Made by a program: the position numbers and the translations under genes. A DNA stretch of 64,000 nucleotides, taken from the NCBI RefSeq assembly GCF_954871325.1, contig NC_088779.1:28382869-28446868 (forward strand), in the 5' to 3' direction. This document shows, piece after piece, positions 33,315 to 45,921 of the stretch. The notes under the pieces were generated by a model, which was not told where the DNA came from, searched no databases, and saw nothing but the letters and a program-made list of their open reading frames with translations. Every line of letters begins with the position of its first letter. Position 1 is the stretch's first letter. The stretch comes from Gordionus sp. m RMFG-2023 (lineage: Eukaryota > Nematomorpha > Gordioida > Chordodea > Parachordodidae).

Positions 33315-34675
33315 TTGCCTTGACATACATTACCCTACTCATATACTTGACCAAAGATATTGCGAGTTTAATTTTAAAAAGGATTTAGGTTATAAATCGA
33401 TTTTAAATGGATACCTAGACGGAAAAGAGCTTATTTTTAAGTATTTCAGATCAAAAGTTAACGACTTTTTACTTTTTTGTCTCAACCAAACAGCACTGTA
33501 AAATGTATACTAATCCCCTCCATACTCTCCTCTTATAAATGATACTTTCAAAAATTTGGCAAACTTTGTGCTTGAGACTGCATTCTTAGTAAGAGATTCG
33601 GTAATCATTAAATTTTCGTATTTAATAAACAGAGAAGCACAAATAAAAATATGTTCTAGAGGCAATTTTTCTTCAACTTAAAATCATTTTTTGAGCGTGT
33701 TTTATGCAATTTAAAATTTTGATTTTAATGTTCGAAATACTTACCCTCTGAATTTCACTCCATTTTTCCATGTAATTTTGAACTCTAAAAAAAGACACAT
33801 TGCCGCTGACTTATATAAAGATCGTTAAATCATAAGATTCAAAAATATTTATCATCAGGGAAACGTGTGAATTGTAATTCAAAATACGATATTAAATAAA
33901 GGTGGCTTAGGCATTAAAAGTCAACCTAGATATTCCGTGTTTCTGCAATTTTTTGTTGCAGTATGATGTCAATTTTTCTTCTTTTTTTTCCTTTGAAACT
34001 ATCTACCAACCGGCCAAATGCAAACTAATTATACAAGTTAAGTTCCAAGAAATGCTAGTTTTGCCCACTTCGCGCTTAAGGCGTCATATTATTTCCTTTC
34101 TTATAATTCGGTGACTTTTTCGTGGTTGAGAAACTGATTGAAGAATTAACAAGTAAGATACTAAATAATTTTTTTGTAATTTAATCCTTTTATTATAAAT
34201 TTAATAATCGAAATTATATAAAGTAATTAGAATAACATGCAACCTGCATATATGATAACTTATTTAGAAAAGTCGGGTGATGGGCCGTGTTTAATTAACT
34301 TTGTTTAATCATAGGCCTTAGAGATTGTTGTTGTTTTATGGCTCTTATGGCTTAATTGTTAAAACTTCAGAACTAGTTTTTTTCCTCAAAAATTTTGACT
34401 CACCTATGTGTGACATGGTAGTTTTTATTTTGTTTGTAATGTGAATTCTCCGAATATATCGAAATTTAATTTAATTTTTTAAATTATTTTAACATAAATT
34501 AAACATCAATTTTTTACAATTAAGGTTTTGATTATTATTGTATCACGCTCAGAAGGTTAACAAAATTTTATAAATTTTTGTTTCCATAGACAAACTTCAT
34601 TTATTGTGGGACGAGAATCTGCTCTCAGATTATCCGAGCATTCTTTAAATATTGATAAAGTTTATCTAACTCGCG

Positions 34676-35370
34676 TATGATGCTGATATCAATTGTGGCT
34701 AATCTATTTAATTCTTGCTTGCTAAACAAGTATGCCTGTATTTCAGAATATCATTTTAAGAAACTCTGCATCATGATATATACAGAGTTCCATCTCATTA
34801 TTCTCGCTGTTACATCTTGTTTAAGGGTGTGGTTTAGTTTGCTATTAGCTGTAGATTGTTTGAGTGCTATTTTTTTTACACCATTTATATTTAAGGCTAT
34901 TTCAGTTAAACAATAAAATATAATGCATAATATTATTTAGTATATAGAATATACATGCTAGCCCTTCGTCGTCTTTGAATGCACTTATAAGATTTGCTCC
35001 TCACAACTATATATTTTAAGTAATTTCCTACTTCTGTATATTCTCCTAAAATTGAATTGACTATACACTTTTAATTTTGAAGTTTTTTTCATCCATTGCC
35101 CTTGTGGCCAAAACGAATGTTTTTAATTAAAATCCTTAATGATAATATATCCTATAATGGTTAATAAACTTAGATTTATATAGTCATCTATCAGTGATTA
35201 TGGACAAATAATTATTATTGATCATGCTTTTAATCTTAAATTTTATTTCATGGTATATTTTTGGACCTATAGTATTCATGAGAGTTTTCCTGTTCACAAC
35301 TTTTATATTTTGTTATCCTTATGTAACACCAACATTTATCTCTTGGCCTAGCTTGTAAAATCCTTCACTT
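34676..35370 (+). pseudogene. Possible rhodopsin-like GPCR relic
   Basis: A 79-codon open frame (34677-34916) contains VANLFNSCLL, similar to the transmembrane-1 GN region, and VWFSLLLAVDCLSAIFFTP, which resembles the end of transmembrane 3 with D-R-Y altered to D-C-L. Farther on (about 35260-35370), FWTYSIHESFPVHNFYILL then NTNIYLLA resembles transmembranes 6-7. Stops and frame changes lie between. It is distinct from the receptor at 47266. Assignment rests on hydrophobicity and one motif. Confidence 0.33.
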
Positions 35371-37666
35371 TATGTTGCATTTAAAAGATTGAAGATCTTC
35401 ACAAATAAAATATAACTGACTTCTCTGTAAAAAGTTTAAGCAAAATTTAGCATAAAGTCTCGCGATAAAAAAAAACACCTAAACATAAAAAGAAAATAGA
35501 ACTAACGAAATGATACCGGATGTTGTTTATAAAATACGGAAGATTTTTAGTTTTCGTAAATTATTCTTTTTTAAAAAAGAACTAAATTATATATAATATA
35601 ATTATAAAATTGGAAATTTATAATTATAAAAAAAACAATTTTTAAAATTGAAATTTCCGTGATTCACGGCAAATTTATGTTCACGCCCAATCACGCCCGG
35701 GGACACGCCGCGACACGATACGCCTAATTTCACGGCCCGCGCCCACCTCTATATCCGGGTAAATGGGAGATTCGGAGCCAAGTCTCCCAAAGAAATTACA
35801 AATAATAACTGGCTGCGTCAATGGCGAATTTCCATAATAACTAACCCATTGAACAAGCAAATGTATATAAACTTTATGTATTATTTTTTCACTATAAAGT
35901 ATCGACCTCCGAATAATAGAAACGCCATCTTTATGAAATTTCACTGCTCGTGAAATGTCACATATGGAAGAGGTTGAGAATTTTCTAAATTCTGATAAAT
36001 TTATAACCTTAAATCAATTGTCCATGTGTTGGGCTCATGTTTATAAAAATGCATCTTCACTTAGTACCAAAATTATATCACGCGAAAAGACAAAGGTAGA
36101 CCAAAAAGGATCTTGGTTTATAAATAACATGTATACTATGTTTAAATTATATTATCGAATTACGAAATTCGAGGTTAAAACACAAAAAAAACTTCTCCGC
36201 AGATTTCTCTCATCCTTTCTTATTTCGACCTAGTTATCTATATCTAGCTTTTTAAAGAGTTAAAAAAAAATAGACGTTTATTTACTTATCTACCCCGGTT
36301 TCCATTCAACCCCGGTCTTGCGTTTCTCCATACCTACTGGAGCATATTTATCGCTAATTTTGAATTTTTACAAAAAAAAAATATAAGAATCATCATAAAT
36401 ATTCAAAAATAATGAATGTTATGATAGGTATAAATTTAAATGATTCGTAAAATATATTTGCTTTTTTGAAGATTTAAAATGATAATTTAAAATTTTCGTT
36501 ATTTGCATGATTAGATTTGAATGAAAAGCAAAATTAAATTTTTTCCTTCAGTATATTTTAAGAAGAATTGATTACACGTTTTTTTCGTCAAATTTTACCA
36601 CCGTCATATTAATAATATCTTCTAGGCTTAATATCGTGGTAATTTTTTTAAAAAAAAATTTAATTTTACTGCAATAAGATAGATGTTGTCATAGTTTGGA
36701 AAAAAAAAATAGCTTCTTTTGAATCAATTTTGAGCAAAATATTTAAAGATCATATATTTTATAAAGATCAAAATCATATTTTTTAAAAAAAAAGTTGTGA
36801 TTTTATCATAAAGGATTTTTAATGCATAAAAATCAGAAAAAGATTCATTTATAAAAAAAGATTTTTTTACGAAATAGTTTGGGAATGTTAGGTAAATTTG
36901 ATCAAAATATCTTCAGGGATCAAAATTTTCAGAATATAAAATTTTTAGAGATTATTATCTTCTTCAGAGATTAATATCTTTGAAGATTTTTTTTATTTTC
37001 CGAAGAATTTCAAGCTCTGGGTGATATTATGTACTACGTGATTCCATTAGATCATGCGGCACATTCCATTTCAGAATTAAAATTCTTTATATTTAGTATT
37101 AAAAAAATAAAATAGACCTTATTTTTCTTTAAAAGTTGAAAAATTGATAGATTGGAGAATTTTTTTTAATAATAAATTCTTTTTTTTTAGACCTATTATT
37201 CCCATTTGATTAAATTTCATTCATTTTTACAATCCAGATTAAAGAGACATATTCGAGTCTCAATATTTTATTTTAGCTAAATAATTATGAGTAAAAGTCA
37301 TTTTAAAATTATGTAATAAATTGAATTTTATAATCAATCTAACTAACATTATTTATTTATTTATTTTTTTTACTATATAAAAAAAACTACAATATATTTA
37401 ATTTTTGATGGAAAAAAAAAATACAAAATATTAGCTATAATTTCTTATATTCTATTTTATATAACTAAACTTCAAAATAAATCATTTATTTATAAAAAAA
37501 AAAAATTTCTAAAATATCGAAAAATAAATTAAAATTGAAATTATGAAATTTATAATTATTACATTTGATAAAAAATTTATTGAAAACTGTTTAAGCTAAG
37601 GCAAATAATTATAGTAATTTAATGTTTTTTTTTAAAAAAAATATATAATCTTTATCGCCTGGGGTC

Positions 37667-40600
37667 CTATCCTAAAGCCCATCCGAGTCTTGATGAAGAA
37701 GGATTATATAATATATATGTAAGATCCACCCTATTCTTCCTTCTCCTTCTCCTCTTTTTACTAGATGAAGAGGACGAAGACGAAGATTTATGTTTGTGTC
37801 GTCTCCTGCCATGACGATATCCTCCACCATAATATCCCCGTCTTTTAACTCGATTCGACCCTTATTTTTATCGAAAATAAAATTCTGATTTATAAAATAT
37901 AATATTTCTTTAAAATTTATGAAGTTCTCCAATGATCATATAAAATATTTTGAAAGTTTTAGACTTTACTACAGCTTATGGAATATGCCATGTTCGGAGG
38001 GCATCGAGAGTATCTATTATTATACTATTACACTGAAGTTCACTATTATTATAAATTATAGCAAGGTTTTTATTAAAATATTCCTGTGTGTAAAAACGAA
38101 TGGCTTAGTTAATCTATTTCAATAAAATTTAATAGATATTTAGGTTTCTCCATAAATATCTACAAAGATCGGATGTGTTTCCTAAATGAATTTTTTTTTT
38201 AAAAAAAATGGGCAAATAGTCTTGTTGTTTTAACACTACGATGAATTTTATGAGGCTAATTAGCAAATTTCCTAATAAATAGTGGAATTATCTAGACGTT
38301 CAGAGAGCTACTAAAAACGGATGTGGGATTCCAGATCAATTTTCTGGAACTCTATTTCTAGAATACCAGGGAGGACTCAAGAAATTGTTTCATATTTTAA
38401 AGAGTACCACCAACTAGGGGGAGACCGGAGCAAATTAGAACAGGATTTCGTATAAACCCTCATAAAAATCAATTCTGTAAATATTAAGGAAAAGTCATAA
38501 TAATTGGCTCTATGGGGAGAGGGTAAGTGGAAACTTTTAATTAGCTTACGATGATATATACTAGCCCAAGCAAATTTGCTATAGGGGAAATTCCCCTCTC
38601 ACTCAGGGAAACATACATTATCATCATACTTTTCTTCTTTTTAAGGTCGTTGGCCAAGTAAACCAAACTGTTAGATCCATCAAAATCCCTATCTAACTTG
38701 CTGAAGGAAGGTTCCTCTTCGCCATTTTCGGATGATCCATGTTTCAACTGAGATGTCAAGTACGGTATCTTGTCTCCTCCTTCCTCCGACTTTTCTTCCT
38801 TGTCGATATTTGGTCCATCTAAAATAAATTGATAACTCTCATTATTCGGTGACGATAATGATTTCAAGGGGTTTGCACGATTGCGTCTGGATTTCAAGAG
38901 TGCGATTCCTAAGCCCTTGTCAATGTACAACAACAGAAGCTTTTCGTAAAAAAAAAAAAATTTTAACTATATTATTTATGAATTTTTCTAGTTAAAATTA
39001 TTTAGAAAGAGATATGAAAAAAAAAAAACTGTTTTTTTTTTGGAAATAAAATAAATGATAAAAACAACGTTGTTTTTTTTTTCTTCTTACATCAGGAAAA
39101 TAAAATTTTTTTTTGGCTATAAATCTTGGGCTTAGCTTTAAAAAAAATCTTTTTATGCGATAATCAGCCTCTAATGGAGATTATATAAATATAATTCAAG
39201 GACATATACAGTTATAAAGGTCATGCTGCTTTCTTGGCCTTGACTTAAGGTTGAGATTACATTATTTCGAGGTTTCGACTTTCGGCCTAGATCTCAATTT
39301 AATGAACTCATGTCTTAGCCGTTTATTTATCGGAAATTCCCAAATTGGAAAACAATAACTAAGAGTTCAGTTTCCTATATTTAACAGGCTTGATGTTTTC
39401 AGCCTTTCTCTTAGTTACTCCGGTAATTGGATAAAGTCGGTTTCACTTATTAATATTAAACCGGTGTGACTGACTCATGAGTAAAAGTTATTCCTTTATA
39501 TAATTATATAAAAAAAATTTACCACATAATTGAATATCGTTACTGCTATATTCATTTCATTTATTCCTCTATTTCTTATTGGCAAAAATTATATATAATA
39601 TTTCTTTTCAAAATAATTCAAAATATTTATAAAAAAAATATATAATATTCTTTCAAAATATAATTTAAAAAATTTGTTTTAAAATATCTTCAAAACCAAA
39701 AAAAAAACTGGTTAATTGTCAAGGTTTATTTTAAAAAAACAACATAATTGTCAAGATAGTGTTGGGTTATTCCTTCAGGGGAGATAAATATTAAATTGAT
39801 TCGATAGAATGGAAAATATCAAATATTAGAATGATTATGGGAATTGAGAGATAAATAAATTAAACAAAACAAAGAATTGTAAAATTATTCAAAAACAACT
39901 TGCGTACCTTGTGTATAGTTATTATATTATATAGTAATCCCGCGGGGCCTTCAAACAAGGGGGAATACGAATTACTGGAATCCAGGGGTAGCTTGGAGAG
40001 GGGTTGGATGAAACTTTTTAGATGATTTCATATAGTAGTCACCTTGGTGTAGCTCCTAACATAGGTGTTTATGAATTCCAATTTTTTTTTTCCTTTTTGC
40101 AAATCAGCAAGAAAAAAAATTAAATAAAAAATAACTTTGTCATTTTTTTTAGTGGAGTGAAATGGCGAAAAAGTTTTAAAAAAAAATTATTTTAAAAAAA
40201 AAGTTAAATATAATAAAATAAATTTATATATTAAAAAACTTATTTTGTTATGTGGAGTGAGATATTATATTCAAGGTAAAAATATCAATTAAATATTAAC
40301 CTTTTTAATTTAAATCAATATTATTCATCAATTTTATGTAGAACTACAAAAAAATAAGAAGAGTTGCAATATCTCATCTCTCATTTTTTCATATTATTCG
40401 TTGAATTATTTCGAATAAATTAAAATATAGTTTTTTTTTTCAAAAACTAGTAAACACTTTTTTAAAAAAGGTGATCAAAATGGCCACCGGAAATTGGTTC
40501 CCGCTTCATGAAAGGTCCCTCATGTTTGAGCCCAAAAAATATTGTTTTTTTTATAAATAATTTTTATGTTTTCTTTAATTACCCTAAAATTACGATATGG

Positions 40601-41343
40601 AATTCTGCATAAAATTAATATATAAAAATAAGTTTAAAAATTATTTTCTACGAATTTTCGAAATTATACAATTCACCAAAAAAAAGAAAGAATGGTAATA
40701 ATATTACTAGCTGATCCTGATCAAAAACTTTGGGAAATAAAGAACCTATTTTTAAGGAGAGGCATTCCAGGCAAGCCATCTAAGATTTTACTGTAAACAT
40801 GAAAGGGAAACTTCTTCAAATTTTTTTTTAGCTGCATAAGCTATTGTTGGGAAGGAGGGATGATTAGTTAAAAAAAAAATACAACTGAAAAATTCGAAAT
40901 CTAAGCATCATCAGTTAGGTGTTATTTTTCGCATTTATTTTCTCATTTTTGTATTTTTTTATTTCGTTTTTTCTTTCGTTTTTTTCTTATCTTTCTTTAA
41001 AAAAAAATTTTAGACTGTTTAAATCGATACTTAATAGAGCGCTGTTTAAACCTCACTCTAAGAGCTTTTTTTTTTAAAAAAAAACAGATGATTTGGAATC
41101 AAAAAATCCGAATATTTTTTTCTAGTGGAATTTTGTAAATTATTCGAATTGGGTTCAAAACTTTAGAACATATGTTAGTTCAAAACCTCCCAACGTTACC
41201 TCTATTAAAAATTGTTCCTGATTATGGAAAATTTTTCCTAGTTTCCTTTTAAGATCAATACTAAAAGTGCGTGAGAGGTGAAAACCAAAAGAAAATATAA
41301 CGGGTGAAATATTTATCAGCGCAGAATAGTTAGGACGGTTCAT
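37667..41343 (-). CDS. Unrecognised gene with Ser/Arg-rich C-terminal tail
   Basis: Three exons join in phase: 39908-40013 (contains LFEGPAGLLYNIITIHK), 38630-38939 (starts LLLLYIDKGLGIALLKSRR; acidic middle with KEEKSEEGGDK) and 37667-37860 (RGYYGGGYRHGRRRHKHK, nine serines, KKRRRRRKN, stop TAG). The serine run uses several different Ser codons, which argues for real coding in this frame over the other open one. A possible first exon at about 41166-41343 starts MNRPNYSALINIS and fits by phase only if a weak GTTTTG donor is used. The basic tail with an RS-like run suggests a nuclear or RNA-binding context, but this is inference. I recognise no named domain. Confidence 0.6.
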
Positions 41344-42668
41344 ATTTGTTAAAAAAATTAATTATTTATTTCATTATTTTATCCGCGAAAAGAGACCTAT
41401 AAAAAAAAATGTCTCCTTTTTTCGACAAAGTCTTACTTGAGCAATTATTTGCTCTATCTAACTAGCTAAGCTTATATCTTTTCCATCGAATAATCTCTCA
41501 TACTTCATCCAACATTACCTTCTCTTCATGTTCTTTTTACTACACTTTCATGATATCTTCCTAAAATACTTTCTCCATTTTATTTATTTTTCTTCCATCA
41601 TTTAATAATATTTAAATTTAGAGAAGAAGAAGAAATTAACCTTCTTTTTCTTTATTTTACCTATAACAACAGATAATAGAATCATTTTAAATAAAGAAGT
41701 TTAAAATAGATGATATTCATAAAAAATCACAAAGCCTGTAATAGAATTTTTGTGCAAAAGATCATTTTAATTATTAACACTCAGTATCAATTATAACGAG
41801 CAATATTTATAACGCTATGGATTATGAATTTTAACAATAATTATAAAGAAGGCGAATTCGCCCTGTTATTATTTTTATTTTATTCTCAGACGTCAATTCT
41901 CATGAGCGGTAAATGATAATTCAGGAGAATTTTGTGCGCTTATAACCTCCTTTCCCCACTTTATTTTAAATTAAATTAGGTTACCGCTCTATATAAACAC
42001 AAGTATATTTCCTATAGTAAAAATAGGATTGATACAGCCGTTCACAGTGAATTTACATGCATTTATTTTTTTTTTGTAAAAAAAAAAATTAAAAAGATAT
42101 GGGAAGTCCCTTGACAGGTGTTTGTTAACTAAATTCTTTAGAATTATCAGAAGGTTAAAATCAAATCTTATAGCTTGAAAGGGAGATTTAGTAATAGGTT
42201 TACCGAAAAAATAATACGTTTGATGCTAAATCAAATATTGATTTTTTTGTTACCCCATTTACCTTGATTTTAATCTTATCAAACCATTTTTATATAATAT
42301 AACCATCATATTAAATTTGAACCAAAAAAATAAAATATGTATGGTACATATTGACCCCCTATGTAAGAATTATTTTTTTTTTGAAATATCTTTAATTAAT
42401 GTGCTAAATCGTATATATGTATATATTTACAATATGTATGAAGCGAACACCAACACAAACAAGCCACTTAAATATAATAATTAAATTAAAAATGTTGTTT
42501 ACATATCGCTTTTTCTTTACAATATAAGTAAACACATCGCCTAACGAGCGAGATATAGTAAAGTAAATTACGTTTGGGATTATAAAAACAAAATTTTTTG
42601 ACATCTTTTTTCAAATAACAAAATTCTTGCCTTTTTCTTTATCTTATTTTTTATTTTTTTAAAAAAAA

Positions 42669-43506
42669 ATGAATTCATCGTTAAACATTGGTTTCCTAAT
42701 ATTACTGATCTGTTGTCTAGCCAAACCTTTAGAATGCCGTTTAGTTGAAGAACTTAATTTTAAGATCATATTAAAGGTAATATAAAATTTTATATAAATT
42801 ATTATATTTTTCTTACATCTCATTCACCGGATAAGTGTTGTTATAAAAGGCTCGTTTTGAGCCGATTTTTTAAAAAACAGCTAACTCATTATTTTATAGC
42901 CATATTTCGATAAAATATGTCTTGAGACCACACTGCATTCCACTTTTTTTTACCATTATTATTTTTCACTTGCGTTTATTTTTTTATGATAATATAACAG
43001 AGGGAAAGAAGCTCGGACACGATTAATGGAAATGTTCGCAATGATTGTCCAGGTAACATATAATTATATGCTTTTAAAAATCGTGAATTATGTTATATCG
43101 TTCGAAAAATTGGATAATATTTTTACTCTTACATAACTAACTAACTTATACACCCTTTAATTTTAAAGATAAGAAAAGCGTATGCCCAGGGAAGACGACT
43201 TGCTGTGAGCTCTCTGACCCACCCGCCCATCGCAACCTAACGTCCCTGCTGAGAGCGGCAAAGGCTATAGACCTATATGGCTTTATGTCACGAACGGATC
43301 GCGTGCGAACCATGGAGAATACCTTAGAGTTATACGCCTCGAGTTTCGAATCGTACGGATGCTGCCCTTACGAGAATGGGGTGTGTTGCCAGGACCACCT
43401 TCATTGCTGTCCCGGAAGTTACCTATGCAATATGAAGGAGCAGAAATGCGACAAGCAAGACGTCAATCGAGATATATATATCATGAATTTGAATAACATT
43501 ATATAA
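42669..43506 (+). CDS. Granulin family secreted protein, single domain, 165 aa
   Basis: Exons 42669-42776, 43001-43052 and 43169-43506 join in phase. Residues 1-22 form a signal peptide (IGFLILLICCLAK core). One granulin module with all twelve cysteines follows: DCPDKKSVCPGKTTCC, then YGCCPYENGVCC, QDHLHCC, PGSYLC and a final KC. Granulins are disulfide-ladder growth-factor-like modules processed from progranulin and acting outside the cell. Unusual here: about 46 residues (positions 70-115, including AHRNLTSLLRAAKAIDLYGF) separate the second and third cysteine clusters, where about eight residues are usual. The insertion is wholly within exon 3. A T7A9 tract touches the start codon. Confidence 0.93.
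42836..42930. mobile_element. Partial MITE, TAGTGTTGTTAAACGGCTC family, in granulin intron 1
   Basis: AAGTGTTGTTATAAAAGGCT followed by CGTTTTGAGCCGATTTTTT and CAGCTAACTCA matches the left half of the element at 57311-57533. The right half is missing. Confidence 0.65.
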
Positions 43507-43645
43507 ATTTTTTAGCGATACCCTTATGTATGTAATTTTAGTTATAGAAATTAGAAATAGAAAGTGTATTATATTAAATTTTTAATTTGTATATTCATAT
43601 ATTATTTTTTTCTTAAAATTAATTTTGTTAATTTTTTGGCGAAAT

Positions 43646-43655
43646 AATAAATAAA
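43646..43655 (+). terminator. Candidate poly(A) signal of the granulin gene
   Basis: Two overlapping AATAAA hexamers (AATAAATAAA) lie about 140 bp after the granulin stop. Confidence 0.5.
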
Positions 43656-44469
43656 ACTTGATGTCCAATTTTATCAATATTTATATCGAAAAAACTTAAT
43701 TACTTTAAGTGTGAGTGTGAAGAAAACATCATTGCATAAAAATGAAATTATACGTAATAATTTTCTTAGCATCACTTCCGACATGATTTGAAAAATTTTC
43801 TTACTGGAAGAAATAGTAATAAATTTTAAGAATATTTATTATAAATTTTTTCCCGTATCGGACTGAAAAATTTGTCTTAACCAAATCCCTCAAAGTAAGC
43901 ATCGATAAATAATTTGAAATAGTATCATATTGGGTTAGGGTTGCGTGTTTGTATATATTCCATAATAAAAAGTTCTGATTAAAACGTTTTCGAAATTTAA
44001 GATTCTATAATGATTCTTATAATTTTTTAAAATTATTATAAAACAGCTTTTTAGGGATAAAATTCATATATTTAACCTAGTCGACATATCCGTAGTCCAA
44101 CTTTAAAGTTGTTTATATTAGTATTAAGTCTGGTTCGGTAAATTGTATTATTTTTTATAATAGTTAAAAATATAATATCATTTTTTGTATATTACATACA
44201 AGTGTCAATGTGTTTATTTTACCAAATTTATATCATTTTTTTTGAAGCGCCATTTTAAAAATCTAATTTCGCCGGAAATGGGTATGCTGTCATTCATGTT
44301 TATGATTTATTCAGGGAAAGGAAGTTCAAAATTATTACGATTAAAAGTTATTGAAATATTATTTATTATATATAACATTTGTAATATGTTTATTGTAGTA
44401 ATTATCAATTTTTTTTTATATTTAAATTTATTAAAAATATAGGTAAGTTAATAAAAAAAAAATATTAGA

Positions 44470-45457
44470 TTAGACACTGCTAAAATCGACTTTATTCATC
44501 CATTTCACCACTTTTCTACGCACGATTTCTCCGTCCATTTCCTCGAACAACTGTCTTTTGAAACTTCCTGTTTTGTAATATCGAAATCCATGTTCTCGAC
44601 TTACCTCCATCATCAAATTCTTCAATTTTTCAAGCATATCATCTGATTATATAGTATGGTTATAGAATGAGTGATATTTAAAAGATGTAAAAATCAGATT
44701 TAAAATGACAATACACATTATAATCATAGGCGTTTCCAGGATTTTGTTAAGGGGATTAGATGGGTATTCCCCTCTCAATTTTATTGGAGACCTTTAGGTC
44801 CATTATTCGTTTTTTTTTTAGAAAAATAATTAACTTTTACTAATTTTGGGCGGAGGGATTAGGAAGAAAATTTTAAACACCTTAAAATGATACTTTGAAG
44901 AACAAGCAAATTTCATAGGAAAGATTTTCACTCCCTCGTCCCTGGACCCTGGATAAGAGTATATTAATATATATTACATAAAATAGATACCCAGACATAT
45001 AATTCATTCATTAAAATACCCTATGAAGCACCGTTGAAATTAAATCAGCTTAAGTGTCAGTTCTAGGTAATGATATATAATAATACCTAGACTCGATGCA
45101 TTCATCAAAAGTGTACATCAATGAAAACAGTTGAGGACTCCATTTTGATTACCCCTATTATTATTAAAAATGTTAAACGAGAGGCCAATTTATTCCTATG
45201 TCTGACGCAAACTTTTTTAAAAAAGAATCATCGAGATAATAAGGAAGCAAGTTATCAATTTAATAGTAGTTTTTAAGATGAGAATAATTACTATATAGGT
45301 TACCAAAATGACGAGTTCAGCTGATATGTATGCATTCAACGACTCCTTCAAGTGTATTATATTATATATGTTACTGGTGTATATACGCTTAAAAAATTGC
45401 AAAAAATAATTTAAATAATAAACCTTCATTAATTTCCATTTGATCGGAATCAGACAT
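44470..45457 (-). CDS. Unrecognised small protein, two exons, 68 aa
   Basis: Exon 45424-45457 starts ATG (MSDSDQMEINE) and ends with a split codon completed by exon 44470-44642. The second exon encodes DMLEKLKNLMMEVSREHGF then a basic stretch (SFKRQLFEEMDGEIVRRK) and ends FSSV with a stop. Phases match. The protein is charged, likely helical, without signal peptide or membrane segment, so probably intracellular. I do not recognise the family. The intron holds two MITEs (44727-44952, 45077-45366). The gene runs convergently towards granulin. Confidence 0.6.
44727..44952. mobile_element. Degraded MITE, CATAGGCGTAGCC family
   Basis: The left end CATAGGCGTTTCCAGGATTT is clear and the interior TTATTGGAGACCTTTAGGTC matches the copies at 23173 and 25425. 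The right boundary (CCCTCGTCCCTGG) is approximate. Confidence 0.5.
45077..45366. mobile_element. Palindromic MITE, copy A
   Basis: Shares its whole length with 50891-51142. The two halves are inverted copies of each other around CATTTTGAT/ATCAAAATG and CAGCTG-like blocks, with ends TATAATAATACCTAG. It has a different end sequence from the hAT-type families here, with TA-rich flanks. Confidence 0.65.
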
Positions 45458-45656
45458 CAAAATATGAATTTATTATTATAAATTTGATAGATTAAGAAGT
45501 CACGTTATTATTTTAAATTTTAAAAAAACTATAAAATTTAGAGGATGTTCTTATTATTTAGATGATGTTCTTATGAATTTATTCTTAAACAATGAATCTA
45601 TCTATTTTTTTCATCATTATTATCTAAAATTTGTTTAAAGAACATCTCCAAATAAA

Positions 45657-45921
45657 TAGGACCTATATTATTAATCTTGGGCTTATCGGGTAACATAGCA
45701 GGGCTGATTTATCTCAAGAGTTTGCCTAAGAAGTGTTTGGGGGACATTTTTATGCGATACATGGTCTCTTTTAGTCTACTCTATTGCGCCTTTTACACGA
45801 CTTAGCTAATTGAAAAGATAAGGATACAATATTATTCCATCTACTCTTTGAATGAGAAATGGATGGAATACGTATCTAGGTATCAGCTGATATTCATGAA
45901 ATCTTCATCAAAAGCTGGCAA
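45657..45921 (+). pseudogene. Truncated copy of the GPCR gene at 47266-48594
   Basis: About 265 bp match receptor positions 47473-47738 (transmembranes 1 to 3) with roughly ten differences, so about 96 percent identical. One change turns a Trp codon into TAG (ACTTAGCTAATT against ACTTGGCTAATT). The match ends abruptly on both sides. It lies 1.8 kb upstream of the parent in the same orientation. No introns interrupt the parent here, so DNA duplication and retrocopying cannot be told apart, but the truncation on both sides favours a local DNA event. Confidence 0.93.

Larger units (their letters stand above)
30499..37666. other. Largely gene-free AT-rich region
   Basis: Apart from the 1182-bp MITE and the possible receptor relic, I see no supported gene. 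A 92-codon open frame at 35955-36233 (plus) reads protein-like in its first half, but has no splice context or recognised motif. A small GC-rich island at about 35654-35790 with CACGCCC repeats may be a transposon end. Confidence 0.5.

Noticed and set aside
33741-33786. Short minus-strand segment with a strong GTAAGT donor, considered as first exon of the IGFBP-type gene
   Set aside because: The product is not a signal peptide and the phase that joins gives a hydrophilic leader. Left unassigned.
35681-35944. 87-codon minus-strand frame ending in an Arg-rich stretch
   Set aside because: It crosses a CACGCCC-rich island that looks like a transposon end. No splice context.
42404-42604. Minus-strand frame starting 65 bp upstream of the granulin gene, considered as a divergent gene
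   Set aside because: No motif and low-complexity continuation. More likely promoter or 5' untranslated DNA of granulin.
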